A stretch of 64,000 nt of DNA, from positions 1,867,501-1,931,500 of the forward strand of contig NZ_CP019947.1 of assembly GCF_002025205.1 (NCBI RefSeq). Direction: 5' to 3'. Origin of the DNA: Pseudomonas sp. CC6-YY-74. Its GTDB lineage: Bacteria > Pseudomonadota > Gammaproteobacteria > Pseudomonadales > Pseudomonadaceae. The notes below the pieces were generated by a model that had not been told where the DNA came from, made no database searches, and saw only the letters and a list, made by a program, of their open reading frames with translations. This document shows positions 35,890 to 44,027 of the stretch, in pieces. The position numbers and the translations under genes were made by a program. Within the stretch, counting starts at the first letter, position 1. Each line of letters starts with the position of its first letter.

Positions 35890-36666
35890 TTAAAAGCGCA
35901 ATTGGCTGCCAAGCGTCAAACCCTCGCGGGTGGGGAGCAAGGAGAAGCTGTATGACTCGGACGCAGGCTGTTCGAGGAACAGGTTATAGCTGAGGTTGGC
36001 GAGAAAATTTCCCAGCGCCATGCCGACCAGTACGTCGGTCGGGTAGTGCTTATCCGCTTCGATGCGCGCAATGCCGGTCAGGCCATCGATGCCGTAGAGC
36101 CCGACCTTAGCCAGTTGGCGCATCCCAGGATTCATATCGATGTAGTCCAGATTGCGCCGGGTCAGGGTGGTTTGGGTGGCGGTGGTCGCACTGTGCTTGG
36201 AGGGAAATGAATCATCTGCCACGCCGTCCGGTCGGTCACGCCCGGAGCGGGTTTTCCATTCGCCGACAATGCCATCCACCAGGGCCTTATCGGCCAGCAG
36301 GACGCCGACGTTGCTGGCCTTCCACTCCAGGGCCTCCCCCAGGTTCTGGTCGGGCGGAGCGGCCATCAGCATGCTGACGCCATAGAACAGGGTGCTGGCG
36401 CCCAGCAGTGAGTTGCTCATATCCTCGGCGTCCTCGCCGAACACGTATTGATGCTTGCCTGCCGAGCGTTGCCACTGCTTGTCCCAATGACCACCGGCAA
36501 TCACCGTGGCGGCCGCCAGGGGCGCCCAGGTGCTCGGCTCGCGAGCGGCGCGTACGCTTGCATCGCTGAGACGTTCCCAGGAAAACAGGGGCGCGGCTTG
36601 GGTTTGCCAGGTCAGGCTGCTGCCACAGAGGAGCGTCAACACGCCGAAGAACTGCCGTTTGTTCAT
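35890..36666 (-). CDS. Exported PAP2-family phosphatase
   Basis: After a signal peptide (residues 1-24, ending TQA), this 258-residue protein carries the three phosphatase motifs: KTRSGRDRP (KX6RP), PSKHSA (variant of PSGH) and RIEADKHYPTD (RX5HX3D). Apart from the signal there are only short hydrophobic stretches, so it is probably periplasmic or outer-membrane associated; its C-terminus ends LGSQLRF, like an outer-membrane strand. Substrates may be lipid phosphates or other phosphoesters. Confidence 0.85.
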   Translation of the reverse strand: MNKRQFFGVLTLLCGSSLTWQTQAAPLFSWERLSDASVRAAREPSTWAPLAAATVIAGGHWDKQWQRSAGKHQYVFGEDAEDMSNSLLGASTLFYGVSMLMAAPPDQNLGEALEWKASNVGVLLADKALVDGIVGEWKTRSGRDRPDGVADDSFPSKHSATTATQTTLTRRNLDYIDMNPGMRQLAKVGLYGIDGLTGIARIEADKHYPTDVLVGMALGNFLANLSYNLFLEQPASESYSFSLLPTREGLTLGSQLRF

Positions 36667-37279
36667 CGTTCAATTACCTTGGTCGCTCAGGACGAGCGTA
36701 GATAGAGCCAGAGAAATAGGCCGCTGCGCGGGTCCCGTTCGTTGCCAGTGGGGACTGTCTGCGGTGCGCGCTACCTTGCACGCGTCTGTGTGAAAACTTC
36801 GTCAAGGTGATCGGTAGGCGACCGGCTCGCTTGGCGAGTGAGGGCTTTTGCAGAAACTGCAGGGAGAGTTGGCTTTTAGCCTCGACTTACGACCGGCGAA
36901 TGGGCGTCCCCTTTTCTTCACGACCGACAACGACGGGCCAACTCGGCGCGACTTTTCGCCGACGATTGCCGGCTATGGCGAAATGCCTGATGAGTCGCAG
37001 ACTCAAGCTGTTGCTTACCGATTGCGGCGTTCTGCACTTTCAACCAGGACGTGCCAAGCACGCTGCCTGAGGTGTAGTTCTGAAGATTGCGCCCCGCCTA
37101 CCCGGCGGTAGACAGCCGGCCGGAGCCCAATGTGGCTGAAACTGGATCACATCAATTCTGCGATAAGTGTCAAAAGCTGACTTCACTTATGCTTGTGACA
37201 CTATCCAGGCGAAACCGGAGAGGCGGCCGTAGTAAATGCTGCGGTTGACTCTCAGCTAAATATCGAGATATCTTGATTT
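36667..37279. other. Spacer opening the accessory region
   Basis: No recognisable gene. Frames near 36807-37110 are open but their products are Arg/Leu-rich and match nothing I know. Bases 37163-37202 are AT-richer and hold nested inverted words (ATAAGTG/CACTTAT and AGTGTCA/TGACACT), a possible regulatory site for the ArsR gene. Confidence 0.4.
37260..37271. promoter_or_regulatory. Palindrome overlapping the ArsR translation start region
   Basis: ATATCGAGATAT is a perfect 12-base palindrome ending eight bases before the ArsR ATG. Such AT-rich palindromes are common operators of ArsR/SmtB proteins, so autoregulation is plausible. Confidence 0.45.
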
Positions 37280-37588
37280 ATGAATATTGAAAGCGTGATT
37301 TCCGCCCTCAACAACCCTGTGCGACGCCGAATTCTTGAATGGTTGAAAGACCGGTCGAACTTTCCGCCCTCGCTGCCAGAGCATGCCGATTTGGACGGTG
37401 TGTGTGTTGCGTACATTCAAGAGAAGGCCGGGTTGTCGCAATCGACGATCTCAAACTACATGGGTGTGTTGAAGCAGGCTGGGTTGGTGGTGGCTGAGCG
37501 TCATGGACAGTGGACGTTTTACCGGCGCAATGAAGGCAACATCCAAGCGTTTCTCAGTGAGCTTGAGAAAGAACTGTTGAAGCCGTGA
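37280..37588 (+). CDS. ArsR/SmtB family transcriptional regulator
   Basis: The 102-residue protein is a single winged helix: NPVRRRILEWL, then the recognition helix in EKAGLSQSTISNYMGVLKQAGLV and the wing AERHGQWTFYRRNE. The ELCVCDL-type metal-binding motif of ArsR is absent; there is only one Cys (in DGVCVAY), so it may sense something other than a metal. It lies 71 bases ahead of the flavin oxidoreductase on the same strand and probably controls it. Confidence 0.85.
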   Translation: MNIESVISALNNPVRRRILEWLKDRSNFPPSLPEHADLDGVCVAYIQEKAGLSQSTISNYMGVLKQAGLVVAERHGQWTFYRRNEGNIQAFLSELEKELLKP

Positions 37589-37659
37589 TCGTTGATACGC
37601 CACCTGGCTACGAACGGCATGTCGCGCACAAAAACGAAATATTACGATGGAGAAGCCCG

Positions 37660-38886
37660 ATGACGCAGCCAACGACCATGCATGATTTCTCAGGCCCGGA
37701 AAATGTGTTGGGCCGCCCGCTTGAGCTTCCCTGTGGCGTGGTTCTGAAAAACCGACTGACAAAGTCGGCAATGTCGGATTCCCTTGGTGACGGGAAAGGC
37801 AATGCTACCGCAGCGCAGGCACGGCTCTATGAACGCTGGGCGGAAGGTGGCGCAGCACTGTCACTGATTGGCGAGGTGCAGGGTGATCCGCGCTATCCCG
37901 AAAAACCGGGAAATCTGGTGCTGGGACCGGATACAGATCAAAAAGCGTTGCGATCCTTGGCGCGTCGGGGATCGACTGAGGGTGCGCATCTCTGGCCGCA
38001 ACTCGGACACGCCGGAGCGCTTGCCCATTTGCCGATCAGTCGAGCAAAAGGCCCCTCCTCGCTGGACATTGAAGGGCTGCAATGCGCGGGCATGACCCTC
38101 GAAGACATTGGGGAACTGCCGGGCATCTACGCAAGGGCTGCGACAATCGCCAAAGGCGCAGGATTTGGTGGGGTGCAAATTCATGCCGGACACGGGTTTC
38201 TGTTAAGCCAATTCTTGTCTCCGTTGTTCAATCGCCGGACAGACGGATATGGCGGGTCAATCGCGGCGAGATTCCGCATCGTTCGCGAGGTGATAGAGGC
38301 GGTTCGCCAGGCTGTTGGCGCTTCGTTCCCGATTGCTATCAAGATCAACTCGACCGATAAACTGGAAGGTGGACTGACCGAAGACGAGGCTATGGAAGTG
38401 GTCCGCATCCTCGATCAGACATCTATTGACCTGATCGATATCAGCGGCGGAACCTATTTTCCGGGTGCTGCGGCAAGCTCCGATAGCACCTCTGGTAGCG
38501 GGCCCTACTTCCTTGATTTTGCACGCCGGGCGAAACAGGCGACCGCCATTCCAATCATGGCCACCGGAGGCTTCAAGACGCGGCAACAAGCAGTTGACGC
38601 CGTCGAGAGCGGCGCTGTCGACATGGTGAGCGTGGGCCGTGCCATGGCGCTCAATCCGCATCTTGCGCGCGATTGGTTGAGCGTCGGTGGTGGCGACCCG
38701 GCGTTTCCGAAATTCGATACAACCCCTCCGGGCGGCGTGACGGCTTGGTATACGATGCGACTGACTGCGCTCGCAGAAGACAATGAGGATGAATTCAGTG
38801 TGGACCTCGAGTCCGCCATGAGCCTCTATGACGTGCGCGATGCGGGGCGCTGCGACGCCTGGCGCAAAGCCTTCGCTCGCCTGTGA
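37660..38886 (+). CDS. NADH:flavin oxidoreductase, old yellow enzyme family
   Basis: The 408-residue TIM-barrel flavoprotein starts at 37660 (GGAGA upstream). It shows LKNRLTKSAMSD, WPQLGHAG, and IHAGHGFLLSQFLSPLFNRRTDGYGGS, the FMN and substrate-binding segment of the family, then VSVGRAMALNP binding the FMN phosphate. Such enzymes reduce alpha,beta-unsaturated carbonyls or nitro compounds. GC content and codon use are less extreme than in the core genes, hinting at acquisition from elsewhere. Likely target of the adjacent ArsR protein. Confidence 0.88.
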   Translation: MTQPTTMHDFSGPENVLGRPLELPCGVVLKNRLTKSAMSDSLGDGKGNATAAQARLYERWAEGGAALSLIGEVQGDPRYPEKPGNLVLGPDTDQKALRSLARRGSTEGAHLWPQLGHAGALAHLPISRAKGPSSLDIEGLQCAGMTLEDIGELPGIYARAATIAKGAGFGGVQIHAGHGFLLSQFLSPLFNRRTDGYGGSIAARFRIVREVIEAVRQAVGASFPIAIKINSTDKLEGGLTEDEAMEVVRILDQTSIDLIDISGGTYFPGAAASSDSTSGSGPYFLDFARRAKQATAIPIMATGGFKTRQQAVDAVESGAVDMVSVGRAMALNPHLARDWLSVGGGDPAFPKFDTTPPGGVTAWYTMRLTALAEDNEDEFSVDLESAMSLYDVRDAGRCDAWRKAFARL

Positions 38887-39281
38887 GAGCGCGTTTAGAG
38901 CAGGGTGTCAGAAACGATTAACACTGGCAGTAACCCGCATGACTCAATTGGCAACATGGCGAGCCGGTACGACGGTGAACCCGGAGTATTCGTTATCGAG
39001 CGCAAGCGCACCCGTGAACTCGAAGCTAAAGCGGCAAACGTCACGCGTTTTGGTCGATTTATTCATAGTCCTCGGGTGCATGTTCCGCCTTTGCTGACAG
39101 CAACCTGCCAGCCATAGCGAGCGTTACGGAAGACGGACGGGCTACCTATAGCGGGTCGACTCCGGCCAGTCGCGACCGGCAGTAGTCGACCCATTGCTAC
39201 CAGTCGTGGCGGGCAGCAACCGCCCACAAACGGCCGCACAGCGCTCTAACTCTGGCCCGTTCCAAGTTTGTGCTCCAGTCG
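38887..39281. other. Spacer without recognised gene
   Basis: A 70-codon open frame at 38905-39117 has no recognisable domain and no good ribosome site. The right half has short inverted words (GGGTCGACT/AGTCGACCC near 39150-39192). No clear function. Confidence 0.35.
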
Positions 39282-40208
39282 TTAAACCTCTGAGCGTGGG
39301 GATGGGATGCAACGATTCGTGGCGCCCTCTATCAACCAATCCCTGAATAGCGTTGTGGCTGCGGACATTGGCCGGACGAGGTCATGCACGACGAACTCGG
39401 CAAGTCCGGTTTCAACCAAAAAATCAGTCACGCGCACCAATTCGCCCTTATTTATCGCCTCGGCCGCCATGAAGTCCCAAACTAGGCCAATCCCCCCACC
39501 TTGTTGAATCGCAGCGTAAGTCAGAGTGAGTTGGTTGAAGGTGGGATCGGACTTAGGCGACTGGTAGGCAATATCAAAGTGAGCAAACCAGTCACGCCAC
39601 TCGATACAGTCCCATGCCGAAGCCAACTGGATTAGTGGCAGTCCTGCCAGCTCCTCGAGCGTTTTCGCTGCACTACCTGCAACCCCAGGGCGAGCCACCG
39701 GATAGATGACTTCGGGGATAAGCGCGGTCGCCTCCAGGCTCGGCCAGTCACCGCCACCATAGAGAATCGCCAGATCATGGTCGGGAACCATGAAAGGCAT
39801 GATCTCGTTACTGGCGTGGATGTGGATGGTGATTTCCGGGTGCACGGCATTGAAACTGAGCAGGCGTGGAAATAGCCAAAACTGCGAGACGGCATGGGTC
39901 GCCAGGACGGTGACTGTATTGGGATGGTGGGTTGTACTAATCCGCTGCCCCGTCACATGGATGCGCTGCAGTGCTGGCACGACCTCCTGCTGGTAGAGCA
40001 CGCCCGCCGTTGAAAGCTCGACGCCCCGTGCACCCCGCATGAACAGGGCGACGCCCAGTGCCTGCTCGAGTGTGCGCACTTGTTTACTGACCGCGCTTTG
40101 AGTCACGCAGAGTTCATCGGCGGCGCGGGTGAAACTGCCCAAGCGGGCAACGGACTCGAAAGCAATTAACGTATCGAGCGGAGGAAGATGGCGAAAGCGT
40201 CCGGACAT
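39282..40208 (-). CDS. LysR family regulator, GcvA-like
   Basis: The 308-residue protein starts at 40208 with MSGRFRHLPPLDTLIAFESVARLGSFTRAADELCVTQSAVSKQVR, the GcvA/AmpR-type N-terminus. The effector domain follows (HPEITIHIHASNEIMPF, DLAILYGGGDWP). It is divergent from the DMT transporter gene across 115 bases and probably controls that exporter. Confidence 0.87.
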   Translation of the reverse strand: MSGRFRHLPPLDTLIAFESVARLGSFTRAADELCVTQSAVSKQVRTLEQALGVALFMRGARGVELSTAGVLYQQEVVPALQRIHVTGQRISTTHHPNTVTVLATHAVSQFWLFPRLLSFNAVHPEITIHIHASNEIMPFMVPDHDLAILYGGGDWPSLEATALIPEVIYPVARPGVAGSAAKTLEELAGLPLIQLASAWDCIEWRDWFAHFDIAYQSPKSDPTFNQLTLTYAAIQQGGGIGLVWDFMAAEAINKGELVRVTDFLVETGLAEFVVHDLVRPMSAATTLFRDWLIEGATNRCIPSPRSEV

Positions 40209-40323
40209 TAAGTTTTCTCGACTATCGGTATGCCTGCACGGAATAGCAGCATGCAGCAATGTCGCTGCAAGACCCCAGAACTATACCGTAAGGTCGCTGC
40301 CTTGACTGAGGAGGTAGAGCGAC

Positions 40324-41268
40324 ATGAGAACAGCAATAGTCCATGGAGGCATGGCAGGAGCCCTATGGGGAGCCGTGATCGTCGCGCCCGCTCTGATCCC
40401 GGACGTTCACCCAGTGGTGATCAGTTGCGTGCGGTTTCTGCTCTACGGGCTGTTTGCGACCCTGGTAGCGCTGCCCAACGCGCGCGCGCTGCTTACCCGC
40501 CTGACTCGCCAGGATCAGCTCCTACTGCTTGAGCTGGCACTGACTGGCAACCTGGTGTACTTCATTCTATTGAGTGCGGCAGTGCAGCATGCCGGCGTCG
40601 CCACAGCATCCCTTATCAATGGACTGATTCCCGTAGCCGTGATGCTCATGGGCCGCCGCTTCAGTCAGGCCAGCCTGCGCTCAATGCTGACCTCACTCGC
40701 GCTGATCTTCACCGGCATCATCTGGATCAACCTTCCAGCAGTCATGCAGGTCATTCGCGGCGAAGGCAGCATGCGGCAGGTTCTGGGCGCCGTTTACGCA
40801 GGACTCGGCGTGCTGTCATGGTCATGGTTTGCACTACGCAATGCCCATCAGCTCAAGACCGGCCGTTTCAGCCCTCGTGAATGGTCAACGCTGCTGGGCA
40901 TAACAACCGGCTTCGTGGCCCTGCTGCTGACAGTAGTGGTGATCCTGGCTCAACCGCAGCTATTACCCACCGACCTGAGTTCCGGGCGCCTCTCCATCTT
41001 TTTGGTTACAGCCTTGTTCATGGCCATTGCTGGCTCCTGGGTAGCCAACGCCCTGTGGAACGCATCGGCCCAACGCTTGCCAGTATCCATCGGCGGTCAA
41101 TTGATCATCTTCGAAACCCTTTGCGCCCTGTTCTACAGCTATCTGCTGGCCTGGACGCTGCCAAGCGCTGCGGAAATGCTCGGCATTTTGCTAGTACTAG
41201 GCAGCGTGTTCTGGACGATCCGGGCTGAAGGCCGAAGCGCTTTGCACGGACGACGGCAAGTGAGCTAA
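40324..41268 (+). CDS. DMT/EamA family transporter
   Basis: The 314-residue protein has ten membrane helices in two EamA repeats. The first repeat contains MAGALWGAVIVAPALIPDVHPVVISCVRFLLYG and the second begins near GAVYAGLGVLSWSWFALRN. Members export amino acids and related metabolites. A GAGG-type site precedes the ATG. The divergent LysR gene is the likely regulator. Confidence 0.85.
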   Translation: MRTAIVHGGMAGALWGAVIVAPALIPDVHPVVISCVRFLLYGLFATLVALPNARALLTRLTRQDQLLLLELALTGNLVYFILLSAAVQHAGVATASLINGLIPVAVMLMGRRFSQASLRSMLTSLALIFTGIIWINLPAVMQVIRGEGSMRQVLGAVYAGLGVLSWSWFALRNAHQLKTGRFSPREWSTLLGITTGFVALLLTVVVILAQPQLLPTDLSSGRLSIFLVTALFMAIAGSWVANALWNASAQRLPVSIGGQLIIFETLCALFYSYLLAWTLPSAAEMLGILLVLGSVFWTIRAEGRSALHGRRQVS

Positions 41269-41647
41269 TGCGAAAGATTAATCTCGCGCCGGGAGCGGCA
41301 ACCAGTGCCTTGCAGCCGGGCTCAGCTTGAGTAACGCGCGATGTTCCTCTGCGACCAATAGTGAAAGTCCGTTTCACGCCCTGAGCAAGTCAGTCAACCC
41401 TGTTCGGCAGCATCCGACCCTTTGCAATCGTTTAGTTGCTATTTTCACACCACCGAGAATGGCCGTTTGCGAGGTCACGCCGGCGCGTCACTCGGGAAGA
41501 TCGGCCTTGCGGTAGCCATCAAGGAAATGCTCAAGCGCCGCAGCGCCGCGCAATAGCTCCGTCGTGACCCAATGGGTAGAGCATCGCGGACGCCCAACGG
41601 AGTTCGTTGTAAATATTCCGACTGCTTGATTTTAGAGGAGACGCAGC
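41269..41647. other. Spacer with possible gene remnant
   Basis: On the minus strand, a frame ending in TGA at 41488-41490 reads HWVTTELLRGAAALEHFLDGYRKADLPE, which looks like a real protein C-terminus, but no start or upstream domain remains in that frame. It is probably debris from a lost gene. The last bases carry an AGAGGAG ribosome site for the next gene. Confidence 0.35.
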
Positions 41648-42040
41648 ATGGACCGATTCACGGGTGGTTGCCTCTGCGGCAACGTCCGAATTGTGGCATC
41701 GGGACTCCCTTACCGGATCGGCCTTTGTCACTGTCTCGACTGCCGCAAGCATCATGGAGCCCTTTTTCACGCTTCCGCGGTGTTCCCTCAGCATGCGGTG
41801 ACGATCGATGGCGAAACCCGCGACTACGCCGGGCGGTTTTTCTGTCCCCGCTGCGGCTCGTCCGTTTTCGCCCGCACCGCAGACGAAATCGAAGTGAACC
41901 TAGGGTCCCTGGATGTCCCTGACCAACTGATGCCAACCTACGAAAGCTGGATCGTCCGTCGCGAGTCCTGGTTGCCGCCGTTTCCGCTCACGAGACGATA
42001 CCAGCGCGATCGTGACGCTACGGGTCGCTTTGAGCAGTAG
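41648..42040 (+). CDS. GFA family zinc protein (glutathione-dependent formaldehyde-activating-like)
   Basis: The 130-residue protein has the cysteine pattern of the GFA/CENP-V fold: GGCLCGNVR, CHCLDCRKHHG and FCPRCGSSVF, which bind zinc. The family name comes from a formaldehyde-glutathione condensing enzyme, but most members have unknown activity. A second, distinct GFA protein is at 58277-58624. The stop codon abuts the decayed argE fragment. Confidence 0.87.
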   Translation: MDRFTGGCLCGNVRIVASGLPYRIGLCHCLDCRKHHGALFHASAVFPQHAVTIDGETRDYAGRFFCPRCGSSVFARTADEIEVNLGSLDVPDQLMPTYESWIVRRESWLPPFPLTRRYQRDRDATGRFEQ

Positions 42041-42042
42041 GT

Positions 42043-42447
42043 GGCAATAGCAGGCTTTCGGCGTAACCGGCCAGCTGCTCGACCACCTGCTGGGTATCGA
42101 AGTCCGCCAGGGCGCGCACCTCGAAGTCGAACAGGCACTCGGCCGGGACTATGTTCAGCGCCCTGCCCCCCTGAATCACTCCGGTTTGCACGGTCGAGAC
42201 GGCGGATCGAGCGTGGGTCGTGCAACGCCACGCGCGCCAACTGCTCGCCTATCTCGCCCAACTGCCAATCAGTGCGCGGCGTATTCGATGGCGTTGCCCC
42301 TGAGGCGCATAAGCCGAGTCACAGGCGGCGCCCTGCACCTGGCAGCGCATGGCCAGCTTGCCCTTGTGGCCGAGCACCGGCTTCAGCTTGGTGGGTTCGC
42401 CGATGATGCAGGCGATGGCTTGTGCGGCCGGCCCTCGCTCACTCAAA
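42043..42447 (-). pseudogene. Decayed partial copy of the argE-like gene
   Basis: This stretch aligns end to end with 44341-44755, the middle of the argE-like gene, at high identity but with several indels and lacking both the 5' and the 3' ends. No frame is open throughout. It keeps six C at 42166-42171 where the other copy has five (44464-44468), which shows the ancestral homopolymer length. It lies in the same orientation as the larger copy, so the two are direct repeats flanking the hydrolase and 2OG-like genes. Confidence 0.9.
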
Positions 42448-42499
42448 GGGGGGAGTAATTTATGGTTAATCGCTCCCCTTTGCTTGACGAACGGGGCTC

Positions 42500-43324
42500 T
42501 TAGCGGGCCAGGAACTCCCCGATCAAGCGCGAGACTTCTTCAGGCCGCTCATCGATGACCCAGTGGCCAGCATCCTTGACCCAGACTAGTTTGGCGCCGG
42601 GGATAGCCTCAGCAAGCATCGGCGCATACTCCGGTTTCTGGAAGTTGTCCTTGTCGCCCCACAGCACCAGAGTGTCGTGCTCGACATTTTTGAGATCATC
42701 GGCAATCGCCTGGGTGTACTCCTTGTTGAGACGGCGCATGTTGCGGAAGAACGCTGCCTTGCCTTTAACGCTGCTCCACGGCTTCAAATAAATTTCGTTG
42801 AGCTCTTCGGTCATCACCGCCGGGTTATGCACCCCTCTGGGCATGAAGTCGCGCATGATACCGACGAACGTCTCGACACTCATGGCCTCTTCGACGCCCG
42901 GCTCCAGCAAGCTATTGAATTCCGGAATTGGCCAGGAATCGAAGCAGACGCTGTCGATCAGCACCTGACGGCGCACGCGCTCCGGATGATTGATCGCTAT
43001 CAACTGACCGACTCCGCCACCAATGTCATGGGAGACGATGTCTGCGCTGGGAATACCGAGCGCATCCATCAATTTGACGATGATCCGGCACTGGGCATTG
43101 ATCGAGACATCGGCATCCAGTGGCATGTCGGACTCACCATAATTGAGCATGTCCGGGACGATCACTCGGTGCTGCGCCGCCAGCCTCGGCATCACGTCTC
43201 GCCACATCAGTTTGTTGGTGGGGATACCGTGGATCAGGATCACCGGACGACCTTCGCCCATTTCCTGATAGGCGATCCGATGGCCTTCGATCATGGCGTA
43301 CTGCGTGGCGATTTGCGTATTCAT
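42500..43324 (-). CDS. Alpha/beta hydrolase with Asp nucleophile (dehalogenase/epoxide hydrolase-like)
   Basis: The 274-residue protein has the oxyanion loop HGIPTN (32-37), the nucleophile elbow VSHDIGG with Asp100, an acid at Asp224 or Asp226 (LWGDKDN) and His254 (DAGHWV). An Asp rather than Ser nucleophile is typical of haloalkane or fluoroacetate dehalogenases and epoxide hydrolases, so C-halogen or epoxide hydrolysis is likelier than ester cleavage. Start at 43324 (MNTQIATQYA). Divergent from the 2OG-like gene across a spacer with two palindromes. Confidence 0.82.
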   Translation of the reverse strand: MNTQIATQYAMIEGHRIAYQEMGEGRPVILIHGIPTNKLMWRDVMPRLAAQHRVIVPDMLNYGESDMPLDADVSINAQCRIIVKLMDALGIPSADIVSHDIGGGVGQLIAINHPERVRRQVLIDSVCFDSWPIPEFNSLLEPGVEEAMSVETFVGIMRDFMPRGVHNPAVMTEELNEIYLKPWSSVKGKAAFFRNMRRLNKEYTQAIADDLKNVEHDTLVLWGDKDNFQKPEYAPMLAEAIPGAKLVWVKDAGHWVIDERPEEVSRLIGEFLAR

Positions 43325-43399
43325 AGCAACCTCGTATTTCGGGTGTATTGGCACCACTTGGCTGCCCAATGATGTGGAATGTCAATCACCTTAAAGATA

Positions 43400-43440
43400 T
43401 TTGAATGTTCGTTCAAATAGTTTTTGAGCAATCGCTCAAA
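43400..43440. promoter_or_regulatory. Two TetR-type 18-bp palindromes in a divergent promoter
   Basis: TTTGAATGTTCGTTCAAA (43400-43417) and TTTGAGCAATCGCTCAAA (43423-43440) share the form TTTGAR-N4-CG-YTCAAA and start 23 bases apart, about two helical turns. Such sites are typical for TetR repressors. No TetR gene lies next to them in this window. Confidence 0.7.
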
Positions 43441-43483
43441 ATACGATTTAATACGCTTCATTGATTCTTTCGGAGACCTCAGC

Positions 43484-43807
43484 ATGGGCCGCGTCATCAA
43501 CCGTAGCTTGCTCAACACCCTACGCCTGACCGTCAATCTGGTCACCTACCCAGAAGGTCATCGTGTGATGCGCCACAATGACCCCATCGGTAGCGGCAGC
43601 TACTACAAGCTCAATTTTGTAGTGATGAAACCTGCTGAAGGTGGAATTTTTGAGACAGATCGCGTCATTTTCTCCCTTTTTAATCGCGTCATCCTGTTCC
43701 GGCCCGATCTGTACGATCACAGCGTCTCGACCATCATGCGTGGCAAGCGCGTGCTGCTGAGCATCGCGCTGCATGCACCCTGGGGCTCCGCTGCTCAGGA
43801 ACAATGA
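43484..43807 (+). CDS. Small 2-oxoglutarate/Fe(II) oxygenase-like protein
   Basis: The ATG at 43484 with GGAGA seven bases upstream gives 107 residues. His31-Asn-Asp33, His79 and Arg86/Arg89 form an HxD...H...R pattern set within beta-rich sequence (YYKLNFVVMKP, RVILFRPDLYDHSV), which fits the core of a double-stranded beta-helix oxygenase. It is short for a complete enzyme, so it may be a minimal or truncated member. A strong terminator follows. Assignment is by motif only. Confidence 0.55.
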   Translation: MGRVINRSLLNTLRLTVNLVTYPEGHRVMRHNDPIGSGSYYKLNFVVMKPAEGGIFETDRVIFSLFNRVILFRPDLYDHSVSTIMRGKRVLLSIALHAPWGSAAQEQ

Positions 43808-43838
43808 CATGGCAGACGCACTTGAAAACGGCGACAAA

Positions 43839-43872
43839 CAAGAAGAGGACGCACTGGGGCGTCCTCTTCTTG
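43839..43872 (+). terminator. Strong intrinsic terminator
   Basis: A perfect 14-bp stem CAAGAAGAGGACGC/GCGTCCTCTTCTTG with a 6-base loop lies 31 bases after the stop codon of the 2OG-like gene. The U-rich downstream arm supports termination. It could also stop transcripts leaving the convergent argE-like gene. Confidence 0.85.
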
Positions 43873-44027
43873 TCTCACACGTTTATCAGGCCTGACGGGC
43901 TTGTCTCAGCAATTATTAAGGGTGTCTGTAGTGCGACCCAGTACAGCCCGCGAAGTCTCCCTCGTCGGTAGCGACCCGTATCGTCGGGTAGACGGTATTG
44001 GCCTTGATGTGACGGGCACGGGGTGAC

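Noticed and set aside
36807..37110. Two overlapping open frames in the spacer before ArsR
   Set aside because: No ribosome site, no recognisable domain and Arg-rich composition; described only as spacer.
38905..39117. 70-codon open frame after the flavin oxidoreductase
   Set aside because: No ribosome site and no similarity that I can recognise; too weak to call a gene.
43424..43483. Extended TTG start for the 2OG-like gene
   Set aside because: The extra 20 codons run through the operator palindrome; the ATG at 43484 has a proper ribosome site.
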